Shown piece after piece: positions 51,251 to 59,607 of a stretch of 64,000 nucleotides of DNA. The notes beneath the pieces were generated by a model. The model saw only the letters and a program-made list of their open reading frames with translations. It was not told the origin of the DNA and searched no databases. The stretch is from Streptomyces silvae (GTDB taxonomy: Bacteria; Actinomycetota; Actinomycetes; Streptomycetales; Streptomycetaceae), in assembly GCF_016745505.1 (NCBI RefSeq), contig NZ_JAERUC010000196.1:58501-122500 (forward strand). Direction: 5' to 3'. Each line of letters begins with the position of its first letter. Position 1 is the stretch's first letter. A program made the translations under genes and the position numbers.

Positions 51251-51535
51251 GTGCGCGGCCGTCATGCCTGCCGGCCGGCCTCCTCCCGCAGGGCCTCGTC
51301 GACCGCCGCCCTGCTCACCGGATGCGCCTCGGGCGACGACTGGTCGACGCCGCGCACCGAACTCTCCGCCGTCGGCGAACTGGGGGCGGGCTTCCTCGGC
51401 CCGGAGAAGTCGCCCGCAGCCGGGTCGACCGTCACACCGGGTCCGGGTTCCTGGACGGAGGTCCGGCCCTCGCCCGGCACCCGGGTCGTCCTGCTCACCG
51501 CAGGCGGTGCGGACGGCATCCGACCGGTGACATAG
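51251..51535 (+). pseudogene. possible remnant of a lipoprotein gene
   Basis: The frame encodes a short sequence with a lipobox-like LLTGCAS followed by DDWSTPRTELSAVGELG and a Thr/Pro-rich stretch ending GTRVVLLTAGGADGIRPVT, which reads like the N-terminal part of a sugar-binding lipoprotein from memory. Strong third-position GC supports coding. The signal region before the lipobox is poorly hydrophobic and the frame stops after 94 residues, so it may be a truncated gene. It could also be non-coding sequence. Confidence 0.35.
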
Positions 51536-51543
51536 TGCTCCGC

Positions 51544-53013
51544 ATGCCCCCACGCATAACACTCCCCACCGGACGCGCGGCGGCCCTCGCGGCGGGCCTG
51601 CTCACCCTCCTCGCCGTGACCTTCCCGCCGGCCGCCGCGACCACCTCGGACAAGGTCGCGCTGAGCCTGAAGGACGTCCCGCGCACGATGGTGGCGTACC
51701 GCGCGGACGAGGGGGCCGAGGCGACGAACGGGGACTTCCAGGTGCCCGTGGCCGTCGTCCCCGGCAACAAGGAACCGGCCCGCAACATCAAGGTCGTGGT
51801 GGACGCCTCCGGCCTCAAGGACATCGCCCGCGTGACCGAGGGCGGTTACGGGAACTGCACCGGCAGCGGCTGGGTGTACACCTGCTCGTACGGAACCCTG
51901 CTCAACGACGGCGAGAGCAACGCCCCCTTCGACATCGTCGGCCTGGACGGTGTGGAGCCGGGCGACAGCGGCACGGTCACCTACACGGCGAGCGCGGACA
52001 ACGCGGCGCCCGTCACCGGGACCACCCGCATGGTCGTCGGCGGGCCCACGCTGGGCGCACCCGGCGGGGAGACGAAGGTGAACGGCGTGAAGCCGGGCCA
52101 ACCCGCCTCCCTCACACCGACGTTCGCCAACCACACCAGGTTCCCGGCGGACCGGGGCGTCGCGCTGCACGTCCGTGCGAGCGACGGCCTGACCCTGAAG
52201 GCCCGGCACAGCAACTGCACGTACGCGGGCGCCTCGTCCACATCGGCCTGGTGCGTGTTCCCCGCCGGAGCGGCGCCGGGAGCCGCCTACCGCACGAGTG
52301 CGCCGATCGTCTACGTCGCGGGAGCCGAGCAGCTCGACGGCACGCTGACCTACAGCTGGTCGTCCTCCCCGGAGAAGCACGCCGACCACACGGTCCGGGG
52401 TACGGGCGCGCCGATCACCCTGGTCCCCACGGCCGACGGCACGTTCGGGAGCACCGACGGCACCGTCGAGGTGGAGACCACGGCCCAGGCCGACTACCGG
52501 CCGGTCACCGCGACGGTCCGGGGGCACGTCGGCGACACGGTGGAGGTCCGCCTCGGCGTGCGGGCCCTGGGACCCGTCACACCGCGCGGCAACGAGGTGC
52601 GGGGACGCTTCGAGGTGGTCCCACCGGAGGGCACCACGGTCACCTCCATCCCGTACGCCTTCGAGGAGATGGACCGGGACTGGGGCTGCGACCGGCCCGA
52701 GGAACCCGGGGGCGCGTTCGTCTGCGACCTGGCGGGCGAGGCGCTGTCCTGGGCCGGGGAGGACGACGGGACGACCACCCTCGTGTTCCACGTGCGCATT
52801 GACCGGCAGGTCGCGGGGGCACGGGGCACCATCCGCGCGTACACCCCCTACGACCGCACTCCCGGCAACGACACCGCCGCGATCCCGCTCGACGCCTCGC
52901 CCGCCCCCGCCTACCGGGCCGTGCTCCGGCCGGCGGTCTGGATCCCGGTCGCCGTGGCCGCCCTCGTGACCCTGACAGCCCTCCACCGGCGCCACCGGCG
53001 ACGCGCCGGCTGA
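51544..53013 (+). CDS. secreted membrane-anchored repeat protein
   Basis: A 489-residue protein. A Sec signal (about 11-32, AAAT cleavage region) is followed by several Ig-like or conserved-repeat beta domains with Cys pairs (NCTGSGWVYTC, NCTYAGASSTSAWC, GCDRPEEPGGAFVC). One membrane segment lies at about 465-483, with the basic tail RRHRRRAG. The protein is probably displayed outside the cell with its C terminus anchored in the membrane. Function unknown. It lies upstream of a sortase-linked gene but 186 bases away. Confidence 0.78.
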   Translation: MPPRITLPTGRAAALAAGLLTLLAVTFPPAAATTSDKVALSLKDVPRTMVAYRADEGAEATNGDFQVPVAVVPGNKEPARNIKVVVDASGLKDIARVTEGGYGNCTGSGWVYTCSYGTLLNDGESNAPFDIVGLDGVEPGDSGTVTYTASADNAAPVTGTTRMVVGGPTLGAPGGETKVNGVKPGQPASLTPTFANHTRFPADRGVALHVRASDGLTLKARHSNCTYAGASSTSAWCVFPAGAAPGAAYRTSAPIVYVAGAEQLDGTLTYSWSSSPEKHADHTVRGTGAPITLVPTADGTFGSTDGTVEVETTAQADYRPVTATVRGHVGDTVEVRLGVRALGPVTPRGNEVRGRFEVVPPEGTTVTSIPYAFEEMDRDWGCDRPEEPGGAFVCDLAGEALSWAGEDDGTTTLVFHVRIDRQVAGARGTIRAYTPYDRTPGNDTAAIPLDASPAPAYRAVLRPAVWIPVAVAALVTLTALHRRHRRRAG

Positions 53014-53199
53014 CCCTGCCTCAGGTTTTGCTCGGCGGTCAGGCGGCTTCGACCTGGGGATTCACTGACCGGTATCGGCTAGTCAGGGTACATTTGCGCG
53101 TTTTTACGGTGTCCCGACACACTCTTTTGAAGATCCATGTCATCTCTTAGGCGATCAGGTGATCAGTACGACAATCATCTCGGCTTGAAGGAGCCCAGC

Positions 53200-53877
53200 A
53201 TGCGCTTTTCCGCTTCCCTCCGCTCCCGCAGCGCCCGCACAGGCACCAGGGTGGCCGCCGCCGTCGCCGTCGCCGGCGTCGCCCTGGCCGGAGCCCCTGC
53301 CGCGTTCGCCGTCGGCGAGAGCGGCGACATCGACGTCCGTTCCGTCAGCTGGCACTCGCGCGGTGACCGCGACGGTGTCGAGGTCTGCCAGTTCGCCCTC
53401 GTGGCGAACAACTTCGGTGAGCTCCCGATGGTCGTGTGGACGATCACCGAGCGCCCCCCGGGCAACACGCTGACGAACACCCTGCCGCTCTCGAACGGCC
53501 AGGCCCGCAGCCAGGAGTACCTGCTGCCCGAGGGCACGTACCAGCTGGCGTGGACCGTCGCCGGCGTCCCGAAGCAGAAGACCTTCGAGGTCGACTGCAA
53601 CCGGCCCGCCCGGGGCGGCAGCCAGGAGGGCGGCCGTGGGGAGAACAGCGAGCAGGGCGCGTCCTCGGGCTCCGAGAAGAGCTCCGAGAAGACCTGGGAG
53701 AAGCCGTCCGGCGCGGTCCCCGCGGGCGGCGGCGGCGTCCCGGACATGGAGAGCGTCAGCTCCGAGAGCGACTCAAACATCGGGACCTCGGCCGCGCTGG
53801 TCGCCGGTGCCGCCGGTGTCGCGGGGCTGATCATGGTCCGTCGATCCGCACGGCGTCGTGCCCGCAACGAGGCCTGA
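53200..53877 (+). CDS. exported protein with C-terminal membrane anchor, candidate sortase substrate
   Basis: A 225-residue protein; AAGGAG lies before ATG 53200. A Sec signal (about 16-37), a beta domain with two cysteines (Cys63, Cys133), a Gly/Ser/Glu-rich linker (138-190) and a final membrane segment (196-213) with basic tail RRSARRRARNEA follow. No LPXTG or LAXTG sequence is present before the membrane segment; a GAVPAGGGGVP run at 171-181 precedes it. The downstream class F sortase overlaps it by 20 bases, so the pair is probably translationally coupled. Confidence 0.85.
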   Translation: MRFSASLRSRSARTGTRVAAAVAVAGVALAGAPAAFAVGESGDIDVRSVSWHSRGDRDGVEVCQFALVANNFGELPMVVWTITERPPGNTLTNTLPLSNGQARSQEYLLPEGTYQLAWTVAGVPKQKTFEVDCNRPARGGSQEGGRGENSEQGASSGSEKSSEKTWEKPSGAVPAGGGGVPDMESVSSESDSNIGTSAALVAGAAGVAGLIMVRRSARRRARNEA

Positions 53878-54580
53878 CAGGCGCGGCCGACGGCGACGAC
53901 GGGGCCCGAGCCGCGCATGCCGGCTCACGATCACCCTGTGCGTGACCTTCTCGCTGGTGACCGGCGTCGTGTGGGCGAGTTCGGACTCGCCCGAGGACGC
54001 CTCGTCGGTCACCGCCGCCCGCGGCAACGACGCCGCGGGCGGCGGGGCGCCGCCCTTCCGCCGGGCGCCGCACACACCGCAGAAGGCGGTACCCGCCTCG
54101 CACGCCCCGCTGGTGCACTCCCGGCCGGTGAAGGTCTCCATCCCCGCGATCTTCATCGAGGCCCCGGTCATCGGACTGGCCCTCGACAAGAAGGGCAGGC
54201 TCGGCGCCCCACCGCTGAGCAAGCCCAAAGTGGTGGGGTGGTACGGGAAGGGCCCCTCCCCCGGCGAGGCGGGAACCTCGCTGCTCGTCGGCCACCGGGA
54301 CACCGCGACAGGACCGGCGATCTTCCTCAACCTGAACGCCCTGCGCAAGGGGGACACCGTGAAGGTCGCCCGGGCGGACAAACGGACCGCGGTCTTCACG
54401 GTCGACGAGGTGAAGACCTACACGAAGGACAAGTTCCCCGACGACAAGGTGTACGGGCCCACCGGCCGTCCGGAGCTCAGGCTCCTGACCTGCGGCGGGC
54501 GCTTCGACAAGAAGAACGGCTACTCGGCGAACGTCGTCGTCTTCGCGCACCTCACCTCACTGAAGAAGAAGGCGGCCTGA
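53858..54580 (+). CDS. class F sortase
   Basis: A 240-residue protein. A basic N terminus and one membrane segment (about 22-41) precede the sortase beta-barrel (about 92-236). Catalytic His146 (VGHRDTATG) and Cys212 (LLTCGG) are present; the third residue, Arg, is usually found some residues after the Cys, but here that position reads GYSAN and the nearest Arg is 215. It starts at GTG 53858 inside the preceding gene. It should link proteins to the wall or cleave tail-anchored substrates. Confidence 0.85.
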   Translation: MPATRPDRRGRRRRRGPSRACRLTITLCVTFSLVTGVVWASSDSPEDASSVTAARGNDAAGGGAPPFRRAPHTPQKAVPASHAPLVHSRPVKVSIPAIFIEAPVIGLALDKKGRLGAPPLSKPKVVGWYGKGPSPGEAGTSLLVGHRDTATGPAIFLNLNALRKGDTVKVARADKRTAVFTVDEVKTYTKDKFPDDKVYGPTGRPELRLLTCGGRFDKKNGYSANVVVFAHLTSLKKKAA

Positions 54581-54610
54581 CGACCTGACACCGGGCACGC
54601 CACACGGAAC

Positions 54611-54642
54611 CGGCCGGTACCTCGGGGGCGAGGTACCGGCCG
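54611..54642 (+). terminator. terminator after the sortase gene
   Basis: A perfect 14-bp stem (54611-54624 with 54629-54642) with a GGGG loop, just after the sortase stop. Confidence 0.8.
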
Positions 54643-54734
54643 TCCGCGTGCCCGGCACGGCTGCGCGGACCCGTCCGGGTGACGTCGGCGCAACCGCCGT
54701 GTACGGGGGCGGGGTAACCGCTAGTTTCCGGCAC

Positions 54735-55580
54735 ATGCCGCTGCCGAAGGACCTTGACCCCTACGCCGAGCCCCGTGCCTTCTACGGCGCGGAGCTCCGC
54801 CGGCTGCGGGAGGCGGCGGGTCTGTCGCAGAACGAGCTGGGTGAGCGGGCGTTCTGCTCGGGCACGTACATCGGGCTCTTCGAGGCGGCCGAGCGGCGCC
54901 CGCAGGAGGAGATCTCGCGCGCGCTGGACGGGCTGCTCGGCAGCGGCGAACACCTTCAGCGGCTGTGCCGGCTGGCCCGGCAGTCGAAGGTGGCGGAGTA
55001 CTTCGCGGACGCGGCGGAGCTGGAGATGCGGGCGACCAGCATCTGCGAGTACGCGCCGATGCTCGTGCCGGGCGTGCTTCAGACACGTGAATACGCGAGG
55101 GCCGTGACGCGAGCCAGCCAGCGACTGGCCTCCGAGGCGACGGTAGAGGGACAGGTCTCCGCGCGCATGGAACGTGCAGGAATCCTGCTGCGCGACACGC
55201 CCCCGACCTTCTGGGCGATCCTGCACGAGGCTGCCCTCCGGGTACCGGTCGGAGGCTCCGACATCATGTCCGCTCAGCTCACCTGCCTCATCGAGTCGGC
55301 CCGGACCTGCCCTCACGTGATCATCCAGGTTCTTCCGTTCGACGCGGGGATGCACCCCTTCATGAACACGATGGTCTCGCTCATGTCGTTCGCCGATGCC
55401 CCACCAGCCGTGTACACGGAAGGCGCGTACTCCGGTCAGCTGACGGAAGAACCCGGGCTGGTAGCCGATGTCCAGGCCGCATACGATTTGGCACGGGCCA
55501 TGGCCCTGTCACCGGAGGCCTCGCAGGCCCTGCTCGTATCGGCAGCGAAGGAGCACGCAGCTCATGGGAACCGCCCCTGA
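54735..55580 (+). CDS. XRE-family regulator (HTH plus DUF5753)
   Basis: A 281-residue protein. The N-terminal XRE helix-turn-helix (about 17-70, RRLREAAGLSQNELGERAF) is followed by a DUF5753 domain with the usual FADAAELEMRATSICEYAPMLVPGVLQTREYARA run. These regulators act with a small DUF397 partner, often in antibiotic or developmental control in Streptomyces. The next gene starts 17 bases before its stop. Codon usage in the middle is slightly less GC-biased than in neighbours. Confidence 0.9.
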   Translation: MPLPKDLDPYAEPRAFYGAELRRLREAAGLSQNELGERAFCSGTYIGLFEAAERRPQEEISRALDGLLGSGEHLQRLCRLARQSKVAEYFADAAELEMRATSICEYAPMLVPGVLQTREYARAVTRASQRLASEATVEGQVSARMERAGILLRDTPPTFWAILHEAALRVPVGGSDIMSAQLTCLIESARTCPHVIIQVLPFDAGMHPFMNTMVSLMSFADAPPAVYTEGAYSGQLTEEPGLVADVQAAYDLARAMALSPEASQALLVSAAKEHAAHGNRP

Positions 55581-55770
55581 TACCCGTACAGCGGTCTGGC
55601 GCAAGTCGACCTACAGCAACGGGGAGGGCGGCAGTTGCGTCGAGATCGCCGACGGCTTCCCCGGTCTCGTCCCCGTCCGTGACAGCAAGGCCCCCGACGG
55701 CCCCGCGCTCGTCTTCACCGCCGCGCCCTGGGCCTCGTTCGTCGGTGCCTTCAGGAGCGGCGCGCTCTGA
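55564..55770 (+). CDS. DUF397 protein
   Basis: A 68-residue protein with the DUF397 signature WRKSTYSNGEGGSCVEIAD and VRDSKAPDGPALVF. It overlaps the XRE gene by 17 bases and is almost certainly its small partner, whose binding may relieve or modulate the regulator. No membrane segment is seen. Confidence 0.92.
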   Translation: MGTAPDTRTAVWRKSTYSNGEGGSCVEIADGFPGLVPVRDSKAPDGPALVFTAAPWASFVGAFRSGAL

Positions 55771-55782
55771 CTGGGCGGCTCG

Positions 55783-56004
55783 TCACTCCTGGTCGGGGGG
55801 CCGTCGGTTGATGTTCACCGTCACCTGGATGCCGCCGGCGACCGCGCCGCCCGCGACTCCCGTGGCCACTGCCACCTCGCCATGGCCGGTGAGTGCCAGG
55901 ACGACCGTGGCGACGACGGAGCACAGGCCGGTGACGGCCGCGAGCCGTCCAGGGGTGTGCGCGTCGGCCCCGGAAGCCGCCGGAGGACGGGTGCTGGATG
56001 TCAT
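55783..56004 (-). CDS. small membrane protein
   Basis: A 73-residue protein with one or two hydrophobic stretches (about 20-42 and 44-60) between a Ser/Pro/Ala N terminus and a basic tail, INRRPPDQE. Its start overlaps the stop of the TetR-like gene (four bases), so the two are co-translated. Function unknown. It converges on the DUF397 gene with 12 bases between stops. Confidence 0.55.
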   Translation of the reverse strand: MTSSTRPPAASGADAHTPGRLAAVTGLCSVVATVVLALTGHGEVAVATGVAGGAVAGGIQVTVNINRRPPDQE

Positions 56005-56912
56005 GAGGTGCTCCGTCCCAGCCGCGCCGCCACGGCCTGCTCCAGGGTGAGGCCGTCCGAGTTCTCGGCCGGTTCGAGGAATCCGTGGATGACCGCGAGG
56101 GCGACCGTGCCCATCAGGGTGCGCTCCCGTTCCCGGTCGACGACCCCCGCCTGAGGGTCGCCGATGGAGCGCAGGATCACGCCGTCCGTGGCGGCGGACA
56201 GGGCGTTCGCGAGATCGTCCAGGCCGAGCCCCGCCCGGAGCCGCAGGCCCCGGGCCCGGAGGACCTCGGCGTACACCTGTTTCCAGGAGGAGAGGTAGCC
56301 CCGGTACGTGTCGGTGAGGACCCGCTGGACCCTGTCGTCGCCGTCGGCGAGCACCATCAGGGCGAGGCTGAGCCGCACGGACGGCATGCGGACGCTCTCC
56401 GCCGTGTGCAGATAGGCCGTTTCATGGACCGCCCGTACGAAGTCCTCGCCCACCACGAGTCTCTTCGTGGTGACCGACCTCTGCTCCAGGTATCCGGGGT
56501 GGTAATTCGTCGGCCACATCGCGAAGTTGATCAGGTCGGCGATGAAGTCCGACTGCGACCGCCAGGTGGTGCGTAACCTCGGCACCCCGCCCCGGCTGGG
56601 GAACGGGGGCGGGTTCTCGGCGACCGCCGCGGCGACCGCCCGCTGGGACAGGAATCCCAGCAGGGGGCGTTCGAGGGAGCGCCTGCTCCCGGAGGCGCAG
56701 GCGCTCCGTGCCGCGTCGGGCCCCAGGTTCCGCTCGATCAGCCGCATGCCCGCGGCCAGGTAGCCGGCGGTGCTCAGGCTGTTCGCGAGTTTCTTCCGGC
56801 CGGTGGCCGTGATCCGGCTGAGGTGCCGCAGGACGTGGGAGATGTCCTGGTCGTAGGGGTGGGGCAGGTGGCTCTTGTGCGCGATGTGCGGCTCGTTGGA
56901 GGTGTCCACCAC
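56001..56912 (-). CDS. TetR-like regulatory protein of unusual size
   Basis: A 303-residue protein. The C-terminal half carries TetR-type ligand-domain features (LALMVLADGDDRVQRVLTDTYRGYLSSWKQVYAEVLRARG, and LADLANAL-like helix). The N-terminal 150 residues do not show the usual short TetR helix-turn-helix at the start, although a helical run around 30-60 may replace it. It is paired with a small membrane protein. Regulatory role is inferred; target unknown. Confidence 0.55.
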   Translation of the reverse strand: MVDTSNEPHIAHKSHLPHPYDQDISHVLRHLSRITATGRKKLANSLSTAGYLAAGMRLIERNLGPDAARSACASGSRRSLERPLLGFLSQRAVAAAVAENPPPFPSRGGVPRLRTTWRSQSDFIADLINFAMWPTNYHPGYLEQRSVTTKRLVVGEDFVRAVHETAYLHTAESVRMPSVRLSLALMVLADGDDRVQRVLTDTYRGYLSSWKQVYAEVLRARGLRLRAGLGLDDLANALSAATDGVILRSIGDPQAGVVDRERERTLMGTVALAVIHGFLEPAENSDGLTLEQAVAARLGRSTS

Positions 56913-56978
56913 TCGATGCTGGCGTCACGTCCCGGTCCCGCGCCAGGTGCGCACGTGCGCGACTTTTCCCGCTCCTGC

Positions 56979-57602
56979 TCAGTCGATGGCGTTGAACAGC
57001 CTCTCCGGCAGCGCCATGTTCAGCGCCGTCACCACCGGCTTGCCGTGTTCCGTGCCGAGGCGGGAGACCGCGCCCGTGGCGAGCTGGAAGAGTTCCCCGC
57101 TGGCGGGTGTCAGCCGCAGGTAGCGGGCGGTGAGCACGCGCAGGAAGTGTGAGTGGGCGACCAGGGCGATGTCCGCCTCGCCGAGGCGGGACGCCGCCGC
57201 GCGGACCTCGGCCAGGATGCGGTCCGCCCGGTCGCCGACCTCCTTCGGGCTCTCCCCCGGGTGCTCCTCGGGGCCGGGTGCGACACCGTCCGTCCAGAGG
57301 TTCCAGTCGGGGCGGGTGCGGCGGATCTCGACCGTGGTGATGCCCTCGTACGCCCCGTAGTCCCACTCGCGCAGATCCGGTGTCTCGCGCGGCGAGGTCA
57401 GGCCCGCCAGTTCGGCGGTGCGGCGGGCGCGGAGGTAGGGACTGACCAGGGTGAGCCCGATCTCGCGTTCGGCGAGGAGGGGGACGAGGGCGCGGGCCTG
57501 GCGCTCCCCGAGCTCGGTCAGGGGCAGGTCGGTCCAGCTCGTGTGCTGCCCGGACCGCGACCACTCGGTCTCGCCGTGCCGGATCAGGATCAACTCGCCC
57601 AT
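56979..57602 (-). CDS. histidine phosphatase family protein
   Basis: A 207-residue protein of the phosphoglycerate-mutase/acid-phosphatase superfamily. The phospho-histidine motif LIRHGETEWS lies at the N terminus and the second His in VAHSHFLRVL near residue 160. It has no signal peptide and acts in the cytoplasm on a phosphorylated small molecule that cannot be identified. It diverges from the PucR gene across a 160-base region. Confidence 0.88.
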   Translation of the reverse strand: MGELILIRHGETEWSRSGQHTSWTDLPLTELGERQARALVPLLAEREIGLTLVSPYLRARRTAELAGLTSPRETPDLREWDYGAYEGITTVEIRRTRPDWNLWTDGVAPGPEEHPGESPKEVGDRADRILAEVRAAASRLGEADIALVAHSHFLRVLTARYLRLTPASGELFQLATGAVSRLGTEHGKPVVTALNMALPERLFNAID

Positions 57603-57762
57603 GGGTGCTTCCGCTCTCTGTGCCGTACGCGTGCATAGGTGCCGCTCGTGCCAACCCGCTGGCCCACGATCGCATTCCTCCGGGCCCCGCGTGGGGCGGC
57701 TCGCCCCGGCGGAGTGACGGGGGGCATGGCAGGCCGCGACGGCGGGCGGCGAGTATGGGCCC

Positions 57763-59427
57763 ATGCACCTCTCCGAACCCGACCGCCCCGGCCCCGGCCC
57801 CGGCCCCGGCCCCGGCCCCACGCTGGCGCAGCTCCTCGCGCTGATCGCCGCCGGGACGCTGGACGTCGTGGTGGCGCCGTGCGGCACCGGTGTGCCGGTG
57901 TCCGACGTGGTGCTGCACGATCCGGGTGAGGAGCGGGACGAGGAGGTGTGGGCGGCGACCGGGCTGGTCCTGCTCGCGGTCGGCGTCGACGTCGCCTCGG
58001 CCGACGCGTTCGACGTGCTGCGTGCCGCGGACCGCGCGGGGGCGGCGGCCGTGGTGATGCGGCGCGGCACCCGGGGGCCGCGGACGGCTCTGCTGGAGGC
58101 GGCGGAGCGGGGGCGTACGGCCTTGCTGACCCGGCGGCCAGGGCAGGGCTGGACCGAGGTGCTCGGCCGGCTGCGGACGGCGCTGGTGCACAGCGCCCCG
58201 GACCGGGCCGCGGGTCCGGCCGGGGTGGGCGGGCTGCGGCTGGGCGATCTGCCGGGCCTGGCCAACACCGTGGCGGACCTGGTCGGCGGCGCGATCACGA
58301 TCGAGGACCCGCAGTCACGGGTGCTGGCGTACTCGCGCATGGACCATGAGCCCGACCCGATGCGCAGGCTCACGATCCTCGGCCAGGAGGTGCCCCGCTG
58401 GCGGGTCGTCGAACTGCGCGAGAGCGGCTTCTTCCAGGCCCTGTGGAACACCGACGACGTGGTGCGGCTCCCCGCCGACGGGCGGTACGCCGAGCGGCTG
58501 GCGGTCGCGGTGCGGCACGGGTCCGAGGTGCTCGGCTCGATCTGGGCCGCCGCCGACGGGCGGCCGCTGGCGGAGGACGCGGTGGCGGCGCTGGCGACTG
58601 CGGGCCGCGCGGCGGTCCCGCATCTCTCGCACCACCGGACGTGGGGCCGGGCCGCCGCCTGGGCGCGCGAGGGCGCGGTCCACGCACTCCTGACGGGCAG
58701 CACGCAGGCGGCGCGCGACGTCGGGATCGCGCGGGACGGGCCGCACGCCGTGCTGGTGGCGGAGGCGTACGACGGCCGGGAGACCACCCCCGGGGACACC
58801 GGGCAACGGGTGCTCGACGTACTCGCGTTGCAGGCCGCCGCCTACCGTCCGGGGTGTGTGACCGCGCGGTCGGGGCGCCGGCTGTACGCCGTGGTGCCGG
58901 CCCTGGACGGCGAGCAGGACCCCGCGCGCACCCTGCTGGCGACGGTCCGCTCGGCGCCGGGAGGCGTGGTCCTCGCCGGTACCGGCCCCGTGGTGGCGGG
59001 TCTGGCGGAGCTGCCGGCCTCCCGTGACGCCGCCGAGCTGGTCGTGCGCGTACTGAGGGAACGGGCCGCACGCCTGCCGACCGCCGCGGCCGGGTCTGCG
59101 GTGGCGTCGTACGAGGAGGTGGCCGCCGAGGCGGCGGTGCTGCGCCTGCTCGACCGGGTGGAGCCGCTGTGGGGAGCGACGCCGGGCCCGGTGCACGCGC
59201 TGGTGGAGCACGACCGGGCGCACGGTTCGCGGTACGGCGACTCGGTGACCGCGTACCTGGACGCCTTCGGTGACACGGCCACTGCCGCGCGGCGCCTCAA
59301 TGTGCACCCCAACACGCTGCGGTACCGGCTGCGCCGGGCACGGGAGCTGTTCGGCGTGGATCTGGCCGATCCGGCCGTGCGGCTCCTGGCTGACGTCGGA
59401 CTGCGTCTGGACCGGCGTACCGGGTGA
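57763..59427 (+). CDS. PucR family transcriptional regulator
   Basis: A 554-residue protein. An unusual N terminus, PDRPGPGPGPGPGP, is encoded by a tandem GGCCCC repeat (57786-57819). Then come a PucR-type N-terminal domain, a GGDEF-like/GAF-type middle part and a C-terminal HTH_30 with YLDAFGDTATAARRLNVHPNTLRYRLRRA. The family controls purine or amino acid catabolism and uptake. The next three genes, an enzyme, a D-aminopeptidase and a permease, are the likely targets. Confidence 0.88.
   Translation: MHLSEPDRPGPGPGPGPGPTLAQLLALIAAGTLDVVVAPCGTGVPVSDVVLHDPGEERDEEVWAATGLVLLAVGVDVASADAFDVLRAADRAGAAAVVMRRGTRGPRTALLEAAERGRTALLTRRPGQGWTEVLGRLRTALVHSAPDRAAGPAGVGGLRLGDLPGLANTVADLVGGAITIEDPQSRVLAYSRMDHEPDPMRRLTILGQEVPRWRVVELRESGFFQALWNTDDVVRLPADGRYAERLAVAVRHGSEVLGSIWAAADGRPLAEDAVAALATAGRAAVPHLSHHRTWGRAAAWAREGAVHALLTGSTQAARDVGIARDGPHAVLVAEAYDGRETTPGDTGQRVLDVLALQAAAYRPGCVTARSGRRLYAVVPALDGEQDPARTLLATVRSAPGGVVLAGTGPVVAGLAELPASRDAAELVVRVLRERAARLPTAAAGSAVASYEEVAAEAAVLRLLDRVEPLWGATPGPVHALVEHDRAHGSRYGDSVTAYLDAFGDTATAARRLNVHPNTLRYRLRRARELFGVDLADPAVRLLADVGLRLDRRTG
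57786..57819 (+). repeat. GGCCCC tandem repeat encoding Gly-Pro
   Basis: About five to six copies of a 6-base unit at the start of the PucR gene. Because the unit is a multiple of three, copy changes would lengthen or shorten the Gly-Pro run without a frameshift. Confidence 0.75.
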
Positions 59428-59607
59428 GCCGCAGCGGAGGCCGCCCAGCTCCATGATCATTTCGTTGTGGTCTCGGACAGGTATACGGGCCGGTCCTGGT
59501 GCCGGCTGACGAAGACGTGCCGGGCCTCGCGCACCGAAGCTGGTCACCACGGCCCGCGGCTGGACGAGCGCGGTGCACGAGCGACCTCAGGTAGGAGTGT
59601 GTTTCAG

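Noticed and set aside
53014..53199. Riboswitch before the sortase-substrate gene
   Set aside because: The region is AT-rich with small dyads but does not match any riboswitch core I can recognise; it more likely holds a promoter.
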